Below, piece after piece: positions 1-10,203 of a DNA stretch of 64,000 nucleotides (position 1 is the stretch's first letter; every line of letters starts with the position of its first letter). The translations under genes were made by a program, and so were the position numbers. The notes beneath the pieces are model-generated. The model was not told where the DNA came from. It saw nothing but the letters and a program-made list of their open reading frames with translations, and searched no databases. This stretch comes from Acanthosepion lycidas. Taxonomy: Eukaryota; Mollusca; Cephalopoda; Sepiida; Sepiidae. The DNA lies in assembly GCA_963932145.1 (NCBI GenBank), contig OZ010586.1, positions 52,903,669-52,967,668 of the forward strand, read 5' to 3'.

Positions 1-850
1 TTACCCCAGTAAATTCCATTTGAGATGTTGAAGGCTCTCCTAGATTCAACCACGATTTTCTTTATTTTGGATTGTCATAATAAAACACTTTTTCTTTGCC
101 TAAAAATGACATTTTCCTGTGTCAAGCAAAAAGATAAGTGTTAAAATATTGACCAATATGTGAAAAAAGATTATTGTACAGTTGGCTGATTCCACTAGCT
201 AAAGATATTTTTAAGATTTCTCTAACATATAAAGATTACATGGTGCTGTAAAAATATAATATATTTTCTGGTTTTATATCTAAAAACTGATAATGGATTT
301 GGGTATTTTGAGTTTATAATCTTTTTTAAAAAAAGACATTATAGAATTTTTAATTAGATAAACAGAGAACAAATAAGTCAATTAAAAAAAGATTCATGAA
401 AAATGACTTTATATTTAATCTTATGAACTCCCAAAGAATTATTTTTATGTACTGAATCTAATAAGTATAGCATATTTTTCAAAATGGTTTGTCATAACAA
501 ATGAAGTGATATTTGAAACTTTTTTGCATTATATAAGATATGTACATATACAAGTAATGAATTTGAATATTTCTCTTAGTTATGGCTAAAGAAAATTTTA
601 AAGACATCAACCAATATGTGTGTAGAATGAAGAGTAAAGCCTGTAAATGTGTATCAGCAAAAGAGATTTTACATCTGTGTATATGGAAACTGAGCTGTCC
701 TTATGTCTCATGGAAAAATGATAAGCAAATATTTTTTTTAAATTTTGACAGGAAATAATTGAAAATCTTATTTTTATTACTCGGTGAGGTTTTTTTAATA
801 TGTGTTTTTGATTATTTAATCTATTGTTGCTAGCATTTTCACCTTGGTTT
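1..850. other. No recognisable feature
   Basis: AT-rich sequence with stop codons in all frames. I see no repeat, RNA or protein homology here. Confidence 0.5.
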
Positions 851-854
851 ATCT

Positions 855-893
855 GTGCACACACACATGCACACACACACATATATATATATG

Positions 894-937
<44 letters not shown>

Positions 938-960
938 TATATATATATACATATAGACAC
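855..960. repeat. Compound CA/TA microsatellite
   Basis: Alternating (CA)n and (TA)n blocks. The reading frames across it encode only Ile/Tyr/Cys/Val/Thr/His runs and are artefacts. Confidence 0.95.
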
Positions 961-1176
961 AGTGATACAGTGCATATATTAATATCTGATATCATTAATA
1001 GTACATTCATAAATTACATATATATGTATATGAAATGCTGTATAATAACACAATTATTATGCAGACACAAATTATAAATGTGTATCCATAAATAAGCATA
1101 CATATTTATTTTGATGCATACACTTTCATTTTTATATGTGTCTATGTATAATCATACTGAATTTACCAACTTCTTA

Positions 1177-1230
1177 TCTCTCTCACTCTCCTCACTCTCT
1201 GTCTGTCTGTCTGTCTCTCTCTCCTCACTC

Positions 1231-1296
<66 letters not shown>
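1177..1296. repeat. Compound CT / TCTG / TA microsatellite
   Basis: Pyrimidine-rich (CT)n with interspersed TCTG tetranucleotides, ending in (TA)n. Two similar CT-TCTG modules follow each other, which suggests an internal duplication. Confidence 0.95.
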
Positions 1297-1480
1297 ATCA
1301 TTTCAACTTAAGCAAGGTGGTAATGTCACCAAGGCACAAGAGGCTACTGGGATTGACAAAGAATAGAATGATAAAATTTAAGAAGGAACTGACAAACAAA
1401 TCCTAAACAGGAAACAAGGGATAAACTTCTACTCCTGTTCAAAAGATGAGGAAAGAGTGTGAACAAGGTGAGAGGCAAAC
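1297..1480 (-). mobile_element. LINE/SINE 3' tail fragment
   Basis: Read on the minus strand it ends in the same 3' terminus (CTTGCTTRR then GAAATGA) seen at the 3' ends of the LINE fragments at 51604-51652 and 60220-60275. The upstream part, with a CCTGTTCAAAAGA-like segment, resembles 8600-8780 and the three tandem units at 17998-18570. It is noncoding, and probably the 3' UTR of a non-LTR element or a SINE that shares its tail. Confidence 0.6.
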
Positions 1481-1984
1481 CTATCGACTTATATTGAAAA
1501 TAAACAAACAAATGAATAATTTTTTAATACATCACATGTACCTAATACAAGTTATAACAGAAAGACTTCAGTGGAAAATAATAAAGTATTTAATTACCAA
1601 ACACAATTAAAATGCATTAACAACAAAAAAGTAAAGAGTCAATGAAAAGATGATTGATTACTTATCAGTTAATACATGACTGCGTAAAGGTGCTATGAAA
1701 AGTTCTAATTCATTTTGAAACATGTGACATTCAACTTTAATGTCTCGGTTAACACAATAGTCAAACACATAATTGTAACCCCCCTCTCCCAGTCAGTGGC
1801 ATGATAACTATATTTATAGTAAATGGCAGTCAACATTTTCATCATCTAGAGATTCTTGTTCAAACTCCAGTGTCAGCAGTGACACTTTTCATTCATATAT
1901 GACACCTCTCTTTTAAAATTACTTCTCTGGAGACTATATTTTTTCAGTTTTGGTTCAATATTTAAATATTCCGTAAGATAGATC

Positions 1985-3367
1985 TTTGTCCTCTAAAAGG
2001 AAAATACAAGGTATGGTGCATAGAGCATGTACTCATTCCAATGCTACTATGGCCCATACTTAATACGAATTTGGAATGAGTACAATTGAGTCAATGGAAA
2101 GAAAAATAAACAAATTTTTCCGAAAATGGTTGGGTTTGCCTCCAGGTTTGTCTGATATCGCATTGTACTGCAGACAAGCAAAACTAAAGTTGCCATTTAA
2201 ATTGATTGTGGAAGAGTATAAATCCGGAAAAATTAGACTTCAAATGATGTTGGATGTCTCCAAGGATAAAGCAATAAAAGCATTAAAGCCTACATTAAAA
2301 ACAGGGAGAAAGTGGAAGGTCAGAGAGACGATAACAAGTGCTAAAGACAATCTAGCTTTCAATGAAGTCATCGGATACACTCAAACAGGGAAACAAGGGT
2401 TAGGACTAAATGAAAGACAATGGTGGTCGAAATCTTCTGGTAAAGATCGCCGTGACATGGTCATCAAAAATGTGATGAACGAAGAAGATAAAAAAAGGCT
2501 CGTAAAAGGAGTGCAACAATCCCAACAAGGCCAATGGACAATGGACTGGGAGGAGGCTCTGCAGAAATCTATTACTTGGAAGGACATTTGGCAGATGGCT
2601 CCACTCAGGTTGAGTTATTTAATACGTTCCACGTATGACCTGCTACCATCTTGTTAAATGGAAGAAAGAGAGTGATCCTACTTGTCCCCTGTGTAACGAA
2701 AAGCCACAAACATTAGAAAATGTTCTTAGTTCCTGTAAAACAGCCCTTGTCAATGGAAGATATACATAGAGGCACAATAATGTTTTAGATGAGCTGGTCA
2801 AAATTATAAAGAAATATATGAAGTCTGAGTCATCTAATTCAGCCCAGAAATTTGTTGCAGAAGGAAAAAGATATGTTGGTTCTAAGCAAACAAGCAAATG
2901 TCATGCTATACTCAGAAAAAAATCTCCTTAGTTCTGGAGGCATATGGGAGGTATCTGCAGACCTTCCTGGTTGGTGTAATGATTACCCAAAAATAATATC
3001 AAGTAAAGGTCTGCGACCAGATATTGTTCTTCTGTCAAGGGTGAACTATAAAATCACCCTGGTTGAATTGACAGTACCATATGAATGCTGGATGGAACAA
3101 AGCCACGATTATAAAACTAATAAATATGAAAATCTAAAATCAGAGCTAATAAAGGAGGGGTATAATGCAATTGTTAGAGCAATGGAAATTGGAGCAAGGG
3201 GTTTCATTTCAGGCACTCTGTACCAATTTCTGGGTCAAATTGGAATCAAAGGGTATAATAGGGCCAAAAGTATAAAATGCCTAATAGAAGTAACTGAGAA
3301 TAGTTCTATGTGGATATGGAAAAAACGAAATACTCCATGGAGTGTTTCAGCAAACATGACGGCATGA
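1985..3367 (+). pseudogene. 3' part of a LINE with restriction-like endonuclease (R2/NeSL-like), broken
   Basis: Remnant of the C-terminal half of a site-specific-type non-LTR retrotransposon. In order it holds: a post-RT segment (about 1993-2657, including RKWLGLPPG and QSQQGQWT), a zinc ribbon at about 2680-2735, and a restriction-like endonuclease (2930-3340) with the RPD...ELTVPYE signature and a downstream KTNKYENL segment. These three blocks, in this order, are characteristic of RLE-bearing LINEs of the R2/NeSL/Hero type. The frame changes near 2072, near 2650 and again before 2930. There is an in-frame stop at the position of a conserved Trp (about 2769). The zinc ribbon reads CPLC...N...C, so the usual His is Asn. 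The RT domain itself is absent, so the copy is 5'-truncated and cannot move. Clade assignment is from motif recall. Confidence 0.75.
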
Positions 3368-3705
3368 CATGACTGATTGTGAATGCATAATGACGTTCAC
3401 GTTGCATTCTCAGAACGTGAGGTTTGCCGTTTTTTGGAATTTTCGTAAATTTAATTTCGCTGTTAGACATTTGAACTATACAACACTTGTATATCGTTAA
3501 AATGGGGCTTTACATTAGTGAGGGGGGGCTGGTGTGCAACTGAAACCGTTGAGAGGAAGGCCCCAAAATGGTGCACATTCTCTCCTGATGACCCCAGTTT
3601 CAATATAAATTTGAGAGGAACACATCAAAATTCAGTGAAGTCATATGCTGTAGAGAAGCTTGGTGGAAGTGTCATTGGCATGAGGAGCATTACACATTAG
3701 GCTCG
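3368..3705 (+). mobile_element. Probable 3' UTR of the preceding LINE
   Basis: Somewhat more GC-rich sequence directly after the endonuclease fragment, ending where the minus-strand gypsy fragment begins. A 60-codon frame lies at 3518-3700, but I recognise no protein in it. It is attributed to the LINE only by position. Confidence 0.35.
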
Positions 3706-3709
3706 CTTC

Positions 3710-5510
3710 AGCTGAGTTTCAATTACTTTCCAGTAATTTCCTTCTTCCATTGCTGTTCTTTTTCTCTTACTGTAAATCCTTGCTTCAATAATTTCTGGTG
3801 CTGTGAGCATGTCAAACATGTCCTGCAATATTTCCATAGGTACCTCTTTTCGTAGACTTACTAAATCAGTGAATCTTTGTTTTAACTTATTATGATGTCA
3901 CTTATGTTCCCACATTTGTCGCTGTACATCATTTTGTCAATCTGTTTTTTTTAGAATGCTGTCTTTCCAAATTTTTTTCCATTTTAAAAAACACTTTATC
4001 TCCAGGTTTGAAATATTTCATTATATTATTGTTATTTCTTGATGTTCTTGCCATATGTCCTGGCAATAATTTATTAAATATGGACTTAATCTTTCTAGTA
4101 AACATCAACTCTGCAAGCAATATTCCAGACAGTGTTTGGGTTTGGTGTTATTCTGAAAACACTCAGAAATTGTTGCAGCATTACTTCATCTACGTCCTCT
4201 CCTTCCAACTTTTTTTAGTGCCCTTTTTAAACATATCAGCAAAATGTTCAGTCTGTCCATTACTTCTTGTGTGATAAGAGAGCATTGTAATGTTTTATTG
4301 TTTACACAAAAGCCTAAAATTATCTGTAAAAAATCTTGCAAAAATCTAATGCAAAAAATTTATAGTTACAATGGATGTTGGTTTTCTACATTTTAATATT
4401 TCTGGCCATTTAGTGTAACTATCTACTACCACTAGATAGTATGCTCCGTCTAACAGTCATGTGAAGTCTGTGTGTATTGTGGACCATGGAATATTGGGTT
4501 TTGGCCAGGGGTAAAATTTTATAGGTGGTGACTTTGCTATCAGAGCTCTACCTCTACATGATTTTACTAAATTTTCAATGTCTTGGTCCATTCTTGGCCA
4601 ATAAGTACAACACCTCATTAAAGATTTCATCCTTGAAATTCCTGGATGTCCTATGTGAAAATCTTTTAGCATACATTTTTGCAACAAATCATTATAATTC
4701 TAGGTAACAATATTTATTTTGTTGCAGAATGAATTAATTGGAAGGTCCCATAGATCAAATAATGTAATCCAGTCTGTTCCAAATAAATTAGCTGTATTCT
4801 TTAATGCAAACACAACTGCTTTTTTAGTTTTATCAATAAAAGAAATGTGCAGGTGAATTCACCCATAAAGTTCGATTTCTTCCCTGAAACAAGCAATTTT
4901 TCCAGAACTTAATAATCTGGGTTTATCCATTTTTCTCTATGTCTGTTCATTGATAATGGTGATATCAAACCCTGTATCCAATTATAGTTTTGTTTTTACA
5001 TTATTAATTTAAACAAAAACAAATTTCCTCTTTTGAGATGTTTTCTAGATCAGTTAAAGACACATTCACCAAATTTTTGTTATTAGTTTTTCCTTTATTT
5101 TTTTGACTTTACACAACATATTTACCACATTTACATACGTTTTTCTGTTTTTTCCCATTTTTTGTACTTGCAATGAGTACTTTTGTGTCCAATCTTTTCA
5201 CATTTGTAGCATTTTTTGTTCTTGATAAAACAATTACTTTTGAAATGCTCACCCATTACTAAGACATTGATAACATTTATTGTATAATGAGCTTCTATCA
5301 CTGAAAATTTTGGTTAGTATTAATATAGTTTCATTAAAATTTATCTCATCTGTTGTTTTCTGTAAAATAAAATTCACATACTTTTCATGTTCTGCAGAAG
5401 ACAGTTTTCTTAACAATAGGGAAACTTTTTTTTTCATCATCCCAATGCAAACAATACTATGATAGTGTGAGAAGTTTTTGCTTGTCAAAATCTGCCCAAA
5501 TATCAAATTT
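3710..5510 (-). pseudogene. Ty3/gypsy retrotransposon, internally deleted and broken
   Basis: Minus-strand remains in the order gag, protease, integrase. Gag lies at 5249-5506 (LLRKLSSAEHEKYVNFIL, then a CYQC zinc-knuckle start). A retropepsin motif LDTGFD sits at about 4955-4980 (family consensus LDTGAD). Next is a linker (about 4735-4800). The integrase zinc domain is at 4500-4690 (HIGHPGISRMK...CCTYWP), with the second CxxC damaged (CRGR). Core fragments follow at about 4270-4460 (a VDSYTKWPE-like stretch and NGQTEH). A C-terminal piece lies at 3929-4120. The linker runs straight into the integrase near 4705-4730, so the entire reverse transcriptase and RNase H are missing. Stops and frameshifts occur throughout. 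It resembles K02A2.6-type gypsy polyproteins. LTRs were not identified. Confidence 0.8.
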
Positions 5511-6640
5511 ATTTGGGAAGGACACCTTGGTTGAGTGGAGACTTTGTCAGCACTCCCTTATAAATACACATTTGTGCATGTTTTTAGTACACTTCTGTGT
5601 TGCTAAATTTATAATTATATATGAATATGCAGTGTACATATAAAACTAAAGAGACAAATGATAAGATGTTTTTATTTAGAAATTGATATTATAACTGTTA
5701 TTACTACTTGGACAGTAGTTATAGGAAAGCAAATTTCACTTGTGATCATTCATCCGTACTCCAGAGTGGGCTCACACAATAGAGCTAAATGGACGAATTT
5801 GTGGCTTTTCAACTCCCTGAAACTTTATCAATGTTATCTGTATTTAAGTGGAAGATTAAAACAAATCTTTCACATTTATAATCCAAAAAAAAAATAGGAG
5901 TTTGCAAAACCCTGGTCTGCAGTAAAAAGCCAAAAATTCCTGAAAAGAGCTTAAATTCTGCATTTAGACATCTTTTGGGAGATTCTCAGCACTCCCAGAA
6001 AACACAGGAATACAGGTCTACATCATAATTTTTTGATAAGTACAATGAAAGTTATGTTAAAACTAATATTTGGTGCTCAGCATATAGTGCTGATAGCATG
6101 TAATGATCAATTTTATTTATAAAAGGAACTGAGTAGATTTTAATTATCTGTGAACATTTTTTTTTTTTACATTTTTTCAGATTTAAATTATTTTAATTTT
6201 TGTGAACTTACACTAAAAAGGAGAAATTTTGTCTCTGTCATTTTTGATAGCATTATTCAAAGTTGAGTGGTTCAGGGACAAAATACAAAAATATAGTTAA
6301 AAAGCATGTTCATTTGCCTGAATTTTGTGTGGTAGGGCCCCCAAATCCATTGGACAGAGATCATTTTTTAAAATTTATGTTAAACCTGTCTATCACTAAA
6401 TAAAATTCAATTTAACAAGATTAAAATGATTTTCTGAGCAAAAAGAGGCAAAAAAAGCAACAGTCGAGAACTGATCATCTCAAAATAAATCATTAAATAT
6501 GTGTGAGTTTCAATTGAATTCAAAAAGTCATAACTCAACCAATACTTGGAGTTAGGACAAAGTTAGACTAGTTCTGAAATTTAAAAATTGTCTATAAGAT
6601 TAGTTATAGCATTTTGTGAAATACATCAGTTTGATGCTTT
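5511..6640. other. No recognisable feature
   Basis: AT-rich. The small frame at 5658-5897 matches nothing I know. Confidence 0.4.
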
Positions 6641-6850
6641 GGCACACATCATCAATGATGTTTTTAGCTAAGGATCATTAGGTGTTTTGGGTCTTCAACA
6701 TCATATCCTCTCTCCACGGTGACCCAGCCGATACTGATACTAAGAGTTTTGATCTGATCAGGAATATGTCAACACACTTGGCTTGATGTGGTAAGTAATG
6801 ATTTTTCCCCCACTGAGATAGACACACACACACACACATGCACACACACT
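6641..6850. repeat. GC-richer unclassified segment followed by CA repeat
   Basis: Less AT-rich than its surroundings (about 6645-6800) and followed by (CA)n at 6821-6850. It ends in a donor-like GGTAAGT at about 6788, but all three frames have stops, so it is not an exon. Probably an unclassified dispersed repeat. Confidence 0.35.
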
Positions 6851-6961
6851 GTTTCTTTATTTCTATTCATGTTAATCATACAAAAATAAAATTAAAAAAA
6901 TTAAAAAATAAGAACCTCCCATGTATCCATTGTGTGTTTCGATCTGAGCTAGAGGCAACCG

Positions 6962-7021
6962 GATGTCTAGCCACACTGATGAGCTGTGAAACAGAGAAAC
7001 AGTCTGTCTGTGGATGACGTT
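6962..7021 (+). ncRNA. Type-I hammerhead ribozyme
   Basis: All conserved core segments are present in order. CUGAUGA is at 6976-6982. Stem II is CTGT/ACAG (6984-6987 with 6991-6994) around a GAA loop, with a G.A pair at its base (6983/6995). GAAA is at 6996-6999. Stem III is ACA/TGT (6999-7001 with 7005-7007) with loop GTC. The cleavage nucleotide is C at 7008, preceded by U16.1. Stem I has CCACA (6971-6975) pairing perfectly with TGTGG (7009-7013), then an internal loop (TAG/AT), then six more pairs including wobbles (6962-6967 with 7016-7021). Stem I is the open helix, making it type I. The only flaw is 11.1 being A rather than C. The predicted cut is between 7008 and 7009. Confidence 0.8.
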
Positions 7022-7204
7022 ATATTGGCTCCTGAAATAGATATTAATTTCAGTTGAGCTCTCTAGGGAGTAGGTATGGGTTTGTAAACAGTGACTGTTA
7101 TAGCTAATATAGTGAGACTCTTCGCATAGCGAATTGAGTCACTGTCAGTCACTGGGCGTATTTCTAAAAATAAATACGCTAAAAATCCACCTACATCCCT
7201 GCCG

Positions 7205-7270
7205 TGCGCTGACGGCTTAGTGGTAGAATCTTCGACTGACACCAATTCAGTCAGGTTTCGATCCGAGCTA
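7205..7270 (+). promoter_or_regulatory. tRNA-like Pol III internal promoter
   Basis: An A-box-like GGCTTAGTGGTAGAATC (7213-7229) and a B-box GGTTTCGATCC (7254-7264) lie 24 bp apart, within tRNA-like sequence. A degenerate B-box-like GTTTCGATC also stands at 6937, just ahead of the first hammerhead. Confidence 0.65.
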
Positions 7271-7280
7271 GAGGCAACTG

Positions 7281-7331
7281 GATGTCTAGCCACACTGATG
7301 AGCTGTGAAACAGTCTGTCTAGGGATGACGT
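7281..7331 (+). pseudogene. Second hammerhead copy, inactivated by an 8-nt deletion
   Basis: Same module as 6962-7021, with CTGATGA at 7295-7301, but AGAAACAG has been lost between two GAAACAG direct repeats. That fuses the 3' strand of stem II with the GAAA segment. The stem I partner has also changed from TGTGG to TAGGG. It cannot form the fold. A (TA)n run follows. Confidence 0.7.
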
Positions 7332-8452
7332 TATATATATATATATATATATGTATAGTGTGTAAAATGTAAACCCTCTCCATATATCCATTGTGTATAT
7401 ATAAGAAAAAAAAATGTAACTCTGATAAGGGGACAAACAGGTGTTAGAACTTAGCCACAGATCATCCATAAGTAATAAATTTGGGGGTACCTTAATTCTG
7501 TCACATATCACTTGGAAAATGTTCCAAATTCACAAATGTCCATTTGTGTGACCAGTATTCACTCTTGTTCATAAACCATCATGACATCCCAGTAACAAGA
7601 CATTTTTGTCAAAATATCTGAGAGGACATACAGGGATGCAGATTCATACTTTTACGAAGTATATGCATGTTAAGTGAATAGAATTTTTAGCTGAAATTTG
7701 AACTGAGTTTGCTGACTCTATGTACCCTACTGATAAGTATTAAGCTACCTAGTGTTTGTATATATAAAAAACATACATGTGTGTGTTCGTGTGTCTATGA
7801 TTTCTAAAGTCAAGTAAGCTCTGCATTCACTTGAACAATTTGAAGGTACTTGATGTACAAGTCAAATAATAGCAAGGATCATGATAACCATGTACCCACA
7901 GCAACAAACCTAGACCAAACTTTCCCCTGCAGCCGTTGAGGACAGATCTGCCTGTTCTCACATTGGACTGGTCCACCACCAGTAACCCTGTAGCAGTCAT
8001 AGACAGCCACTTTTCTCAATCTTCATTTGCAAAGTCTAAAAGAAGGAAATGTCATTTTAGTTTGACCTACCAAGCAAATTTTGAAGTTTTAATTTCTGAA
8101 ATGTTTTGTATTGCTTTCTTGGCAAGATTACAGGAGTTCTTAAGAGATGCCATTAAACTATGTATTTTTCTCCTTGAGTATTTTTAAAGTGGTGCACAAT
8201 AAAAAAAAAAAAAGCCAAGGGAATTGTTTAAAGTTCTATCATTCTAATACTTTTAACAAAAGCAAGAACTCAAACTTTCCTACATCATGTCATTAGTTAT
8301 CTCAAAATAATCTCATTACCAGCTCAATGGGAAATAGAAAATGGATGAACGTGTTTCTACAGAAGTTTACTGACTTTGATTTTCCAAGTAGATCACACAA
8401 TTCTTAGAAATACATGGAAAAATATACAACTGGTCACCTTGAGTGTCATATT

Positions 8453-8592
8453 GTGGTGTAATGGCTAACAAGCTAGTTTTACACTTAATTGCCACTGAAT
8501 AGTAAGTTGACACTTGTAAGGGATATAGAGATTGTGTAATGGATATTGGTGGAGAAAGTGGAAACAGAGACTGGAGTTCAAATTCCAGACTA
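8453..8592 (+). mobile_element. tRNA-like SINE head (degenerate)
   Basis: GTGTAATGGATAT (A-box-like, about 8534) and GAGTTCAAATTCC (B-box, about 8573-8585) have tRNA-like spacing. The body of the SINE is replaced by the opposite-strand LINE tail that starts at about 8600. Confidence 0.45.
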
Positions 8593-8599
8593 GTCTTTG

Positions 8600-8790
8600 T
8601 TTTTTTAAAATCACTTTACTCCAAGCAAGCTGATAATGCCAGTATGATGCAAGGTGCTACTGGGAGTGAAAGAGAAGGAACTGGAAATTAAATCCTAAAG
8701 GTGGAAACAAGGGATAAACCTCTATTCCTGTTCAAAAGACAGGGAAGCAGTGCAAACTTATCTATTCCTATTGAAAAGAAAATGAATAAA
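8600..8790 (-). mobile_element. LINE/SINE 3' tail fragment
   Basis: On the minus strand it contains the same CCTGTTCAAA...ACTCCCAGTAGCACCTTG...CTTGCTTGG tail as 1297-1480 and 18381-18570. It has no coding capacity. Confidence 0.6.
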
Positions 8791-8954
8791 TAAAAAACAA
8801 AAATAAGTAAATAAATTTTGCAGTTTATGTGGATACATTATAAGTGCAGAGTTAAACTAAGGGTACGTGCGATTCAAGTGACGTGTATTTAGGTTGGGAC
8901 AGTTAATTACTTGGCTGCCATTCCTTAGTGAATTTTAAAGATTCTAACAAGTTT

Positions 8955-9205
8955 TGTTGTCAATTAAACTTGCACCTATTAAGAAATGGAATTATCTATC
9001 AGCTTGCATCCCATTAACATCCTAAGGTTGTGTGTATGGGCGGGGAAGATCAAACAGAGAGTATAAAAGAGTCCAGATTTGTCCTTTTACATAGAGATAT
9101 ATCACAAAACAAATTTAAAATCTATTTTTTAATTTTTATATATGAAATCTAGGATATGAACAGAGAATTTATTTTTTAAGAGACTCCACTTAAAACCAAA
9201 GTAAC
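8955..9205 (+). repeat. Unclassified dispersed repeat, copy 1
   Basis: Shares with 9740-10005 the segments CTATTAAGAA, AATTATCTATCAGC, CATCCCA, AAATCTA/AAATCTT, GACTCT/GACTCC and GAACAGAGA/GAATGGAGA, in the same order and orientation. The two copies are well diverged and noncoding. Confidence 0.5.
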
Positions 9206-9320
9206 CAGTTAGATAGATTTGCATTCACACATACACACACATGGATGACAACAAGTAAAAAATTAACAACGATAATGGATTAATTAAACAAAACCAAACA
9301 AAACACAGATAAAACTATAC

Positions 9321-9324
9321 ATGT

Positions 9325-9380
<56 letters not shown>
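9321..9380. repeat. (TA)n microsatellite
   Basis: Long TA run immediately 5' of the 9380-9480 hairpin. Confidence 0.95.
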
Positions 9381-9385
<5 letters not shown>

Positions 9386-9480
9386 GGAACATTGAAGTCA
9401 ACAGTCAGAGGCAACGGGCTGTTTCATGCTGGACACAATCGTCAGGCCACCTTGAGTGTTGACTTCAATGTTCACTTTTA
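9380..9480 (-). ncRNA. Hammerhead-like hairpin between two TA runs
   Basis: Minus strand: a 24-bp outer stem (9457-9480 with 9380-9403, one mismatch) encloses an internal loop, then GGC/GCC (9446-9448 with 9410-9412). The core follows: CUGACGA (9445-9439), GAAAC (9425-9421), and GUU (9415-9413) with a 2-bp stem III (AC/GU). This is the order of a type-I hammerhead with a minimal stem III. The weak point is stem II: TTGTGTCCAGCAT gives only three pairs and a U.U at its base. It could be a decayed ribozyme or a small foldback element with a chance core. Confidence 0.45.
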
Positions 9481-9559
9481 TATTTATATTTACATATGCT
9501 CTATCTCTGATATTGAGCACTTTATCCCATAAATATAGCACACCTTAGAACTATATTTC

Positions 9560-9561
<2 letters not shown>

Positions 9562-9609
<48 letters not shown>

Positions 9610-9635
9610 TATATGCACACACACACACACACAAC
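9562..9635. repeat. TA/CA microsatellite
   Basis: (TA)n followed by two (CA)n blocks. Confidence 0.95.
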
Positions 9636-9739
9636 TACATAAAAACTATACTAAATAATAATGTTAATGAGAAGAGAAAAAAAAACAATGTGGAGAGAAT
9701 CCTTCCATTAGGCCAACGGTTTCAAATTTTGATAGGTTG

Positions 9740-10005
9740 GTGTCTATTAAGAAGTGAAATTATCTATCAGCCGACATCCCACTATATTCCCTTGCTGAGT
9801 ATTTGTTGGAGAAGGGGATCAAATAGTGAGTGAGAAAGTGTATGGATTTGCCTGGTCAGAATCAAAGAAAAATAAATTTAAAAATCTTTTCTTTGACTCT
9901 CATTTCTTTGACTCTGAAATTTTGGACATGAATGGAGATATTTTTTTCTTAAGAAGCTCTGTTCAAAACAAATGTGACCATATTCCCTTTTGCACAAATG
10001 TCTTC
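9740..10005 (+). repeat. Unclassified dispersed repeat, copy 2
   Basis: Partner of 8955-9205 in the same orientation. The 61-codon frame at 9826-10011 lies inside it and is not a gene I recognise. Confidence 0.5.
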
Positions 10006-10113
10006 TTCTAAAGCCACCGACCTCAGTTATTAGCTGAACAGCAGCATGGACTGGGCTCTAAGTGGTAACCTATCTGAGCAAAGGAAAAGCCTAACCATGG
10101 AGAAGGCTATGAG

Positions 10114-10116
<3 letters not shown>

Positions 10117-10198
<82 letters not shown>
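10117..10198. repeat. TA/GA compound microsatellite
   Basis: (TA)n followed directly by (GA)n. Reading frames through it encode only Ile-Tyr and Arg-Glu runs. Confidence 0.95.

Positions 10199-10203
<5 letters not shown>

Larger units (their letters stand above)
6911..7395 (+). mobile_element. Tandem SINE-like element with tRNA-like promoter and hammerhead ribozyme (retrozyme/Smalpha-like)
   Basis: A partial unit (6936-7022) and a following unit (7023-7333) share a module of more than 85 bp, with TTTCGATC, AGCTAGAGGCAAC, GATGTCTAGCCACACTGATG and GGATGACGTTATAT in common, offset by 319 bp. Between them lie Pol III-type A and B boxes (7212-7230, 7254-7264), so the order per unit is promoter then hammerhead. 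A copy of a roughly 24-bp sequence (CATRTATCCATTGTGT core) stands on each side, at 6911-6935 and 7371-7395, as expected for a target-site duplication. Known parallels are the schistosome Smalpha repeats and plant/animal retrozymes, which are short tandem repeats whose transcripts self-cleave to unit length. That this one is transcribed or mobile is inference. Confidence 0.7.

Noticed and set aside
607-1077. Long frames across 607-975 and 844-1077
   Set aside because: They translate TA/CA microsatellite sequence (Ile-Tyr, Thr-His runs). The same holds for frames at 10030-10237, 24097-24465, 35355-35773 and 52332-52610.
6645-6795. Possible host exon ending in GTAAGT
   Set aside because: All frames contain stops and the segment looks like a dispersed repeat followed by a CA run.
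7936-8187. 83-codon frame MRTDLPVLTLDW...
   Set aside because: No homology recognised, no splice or promoter context; its 5' part looks like dispersed repeat sequence.
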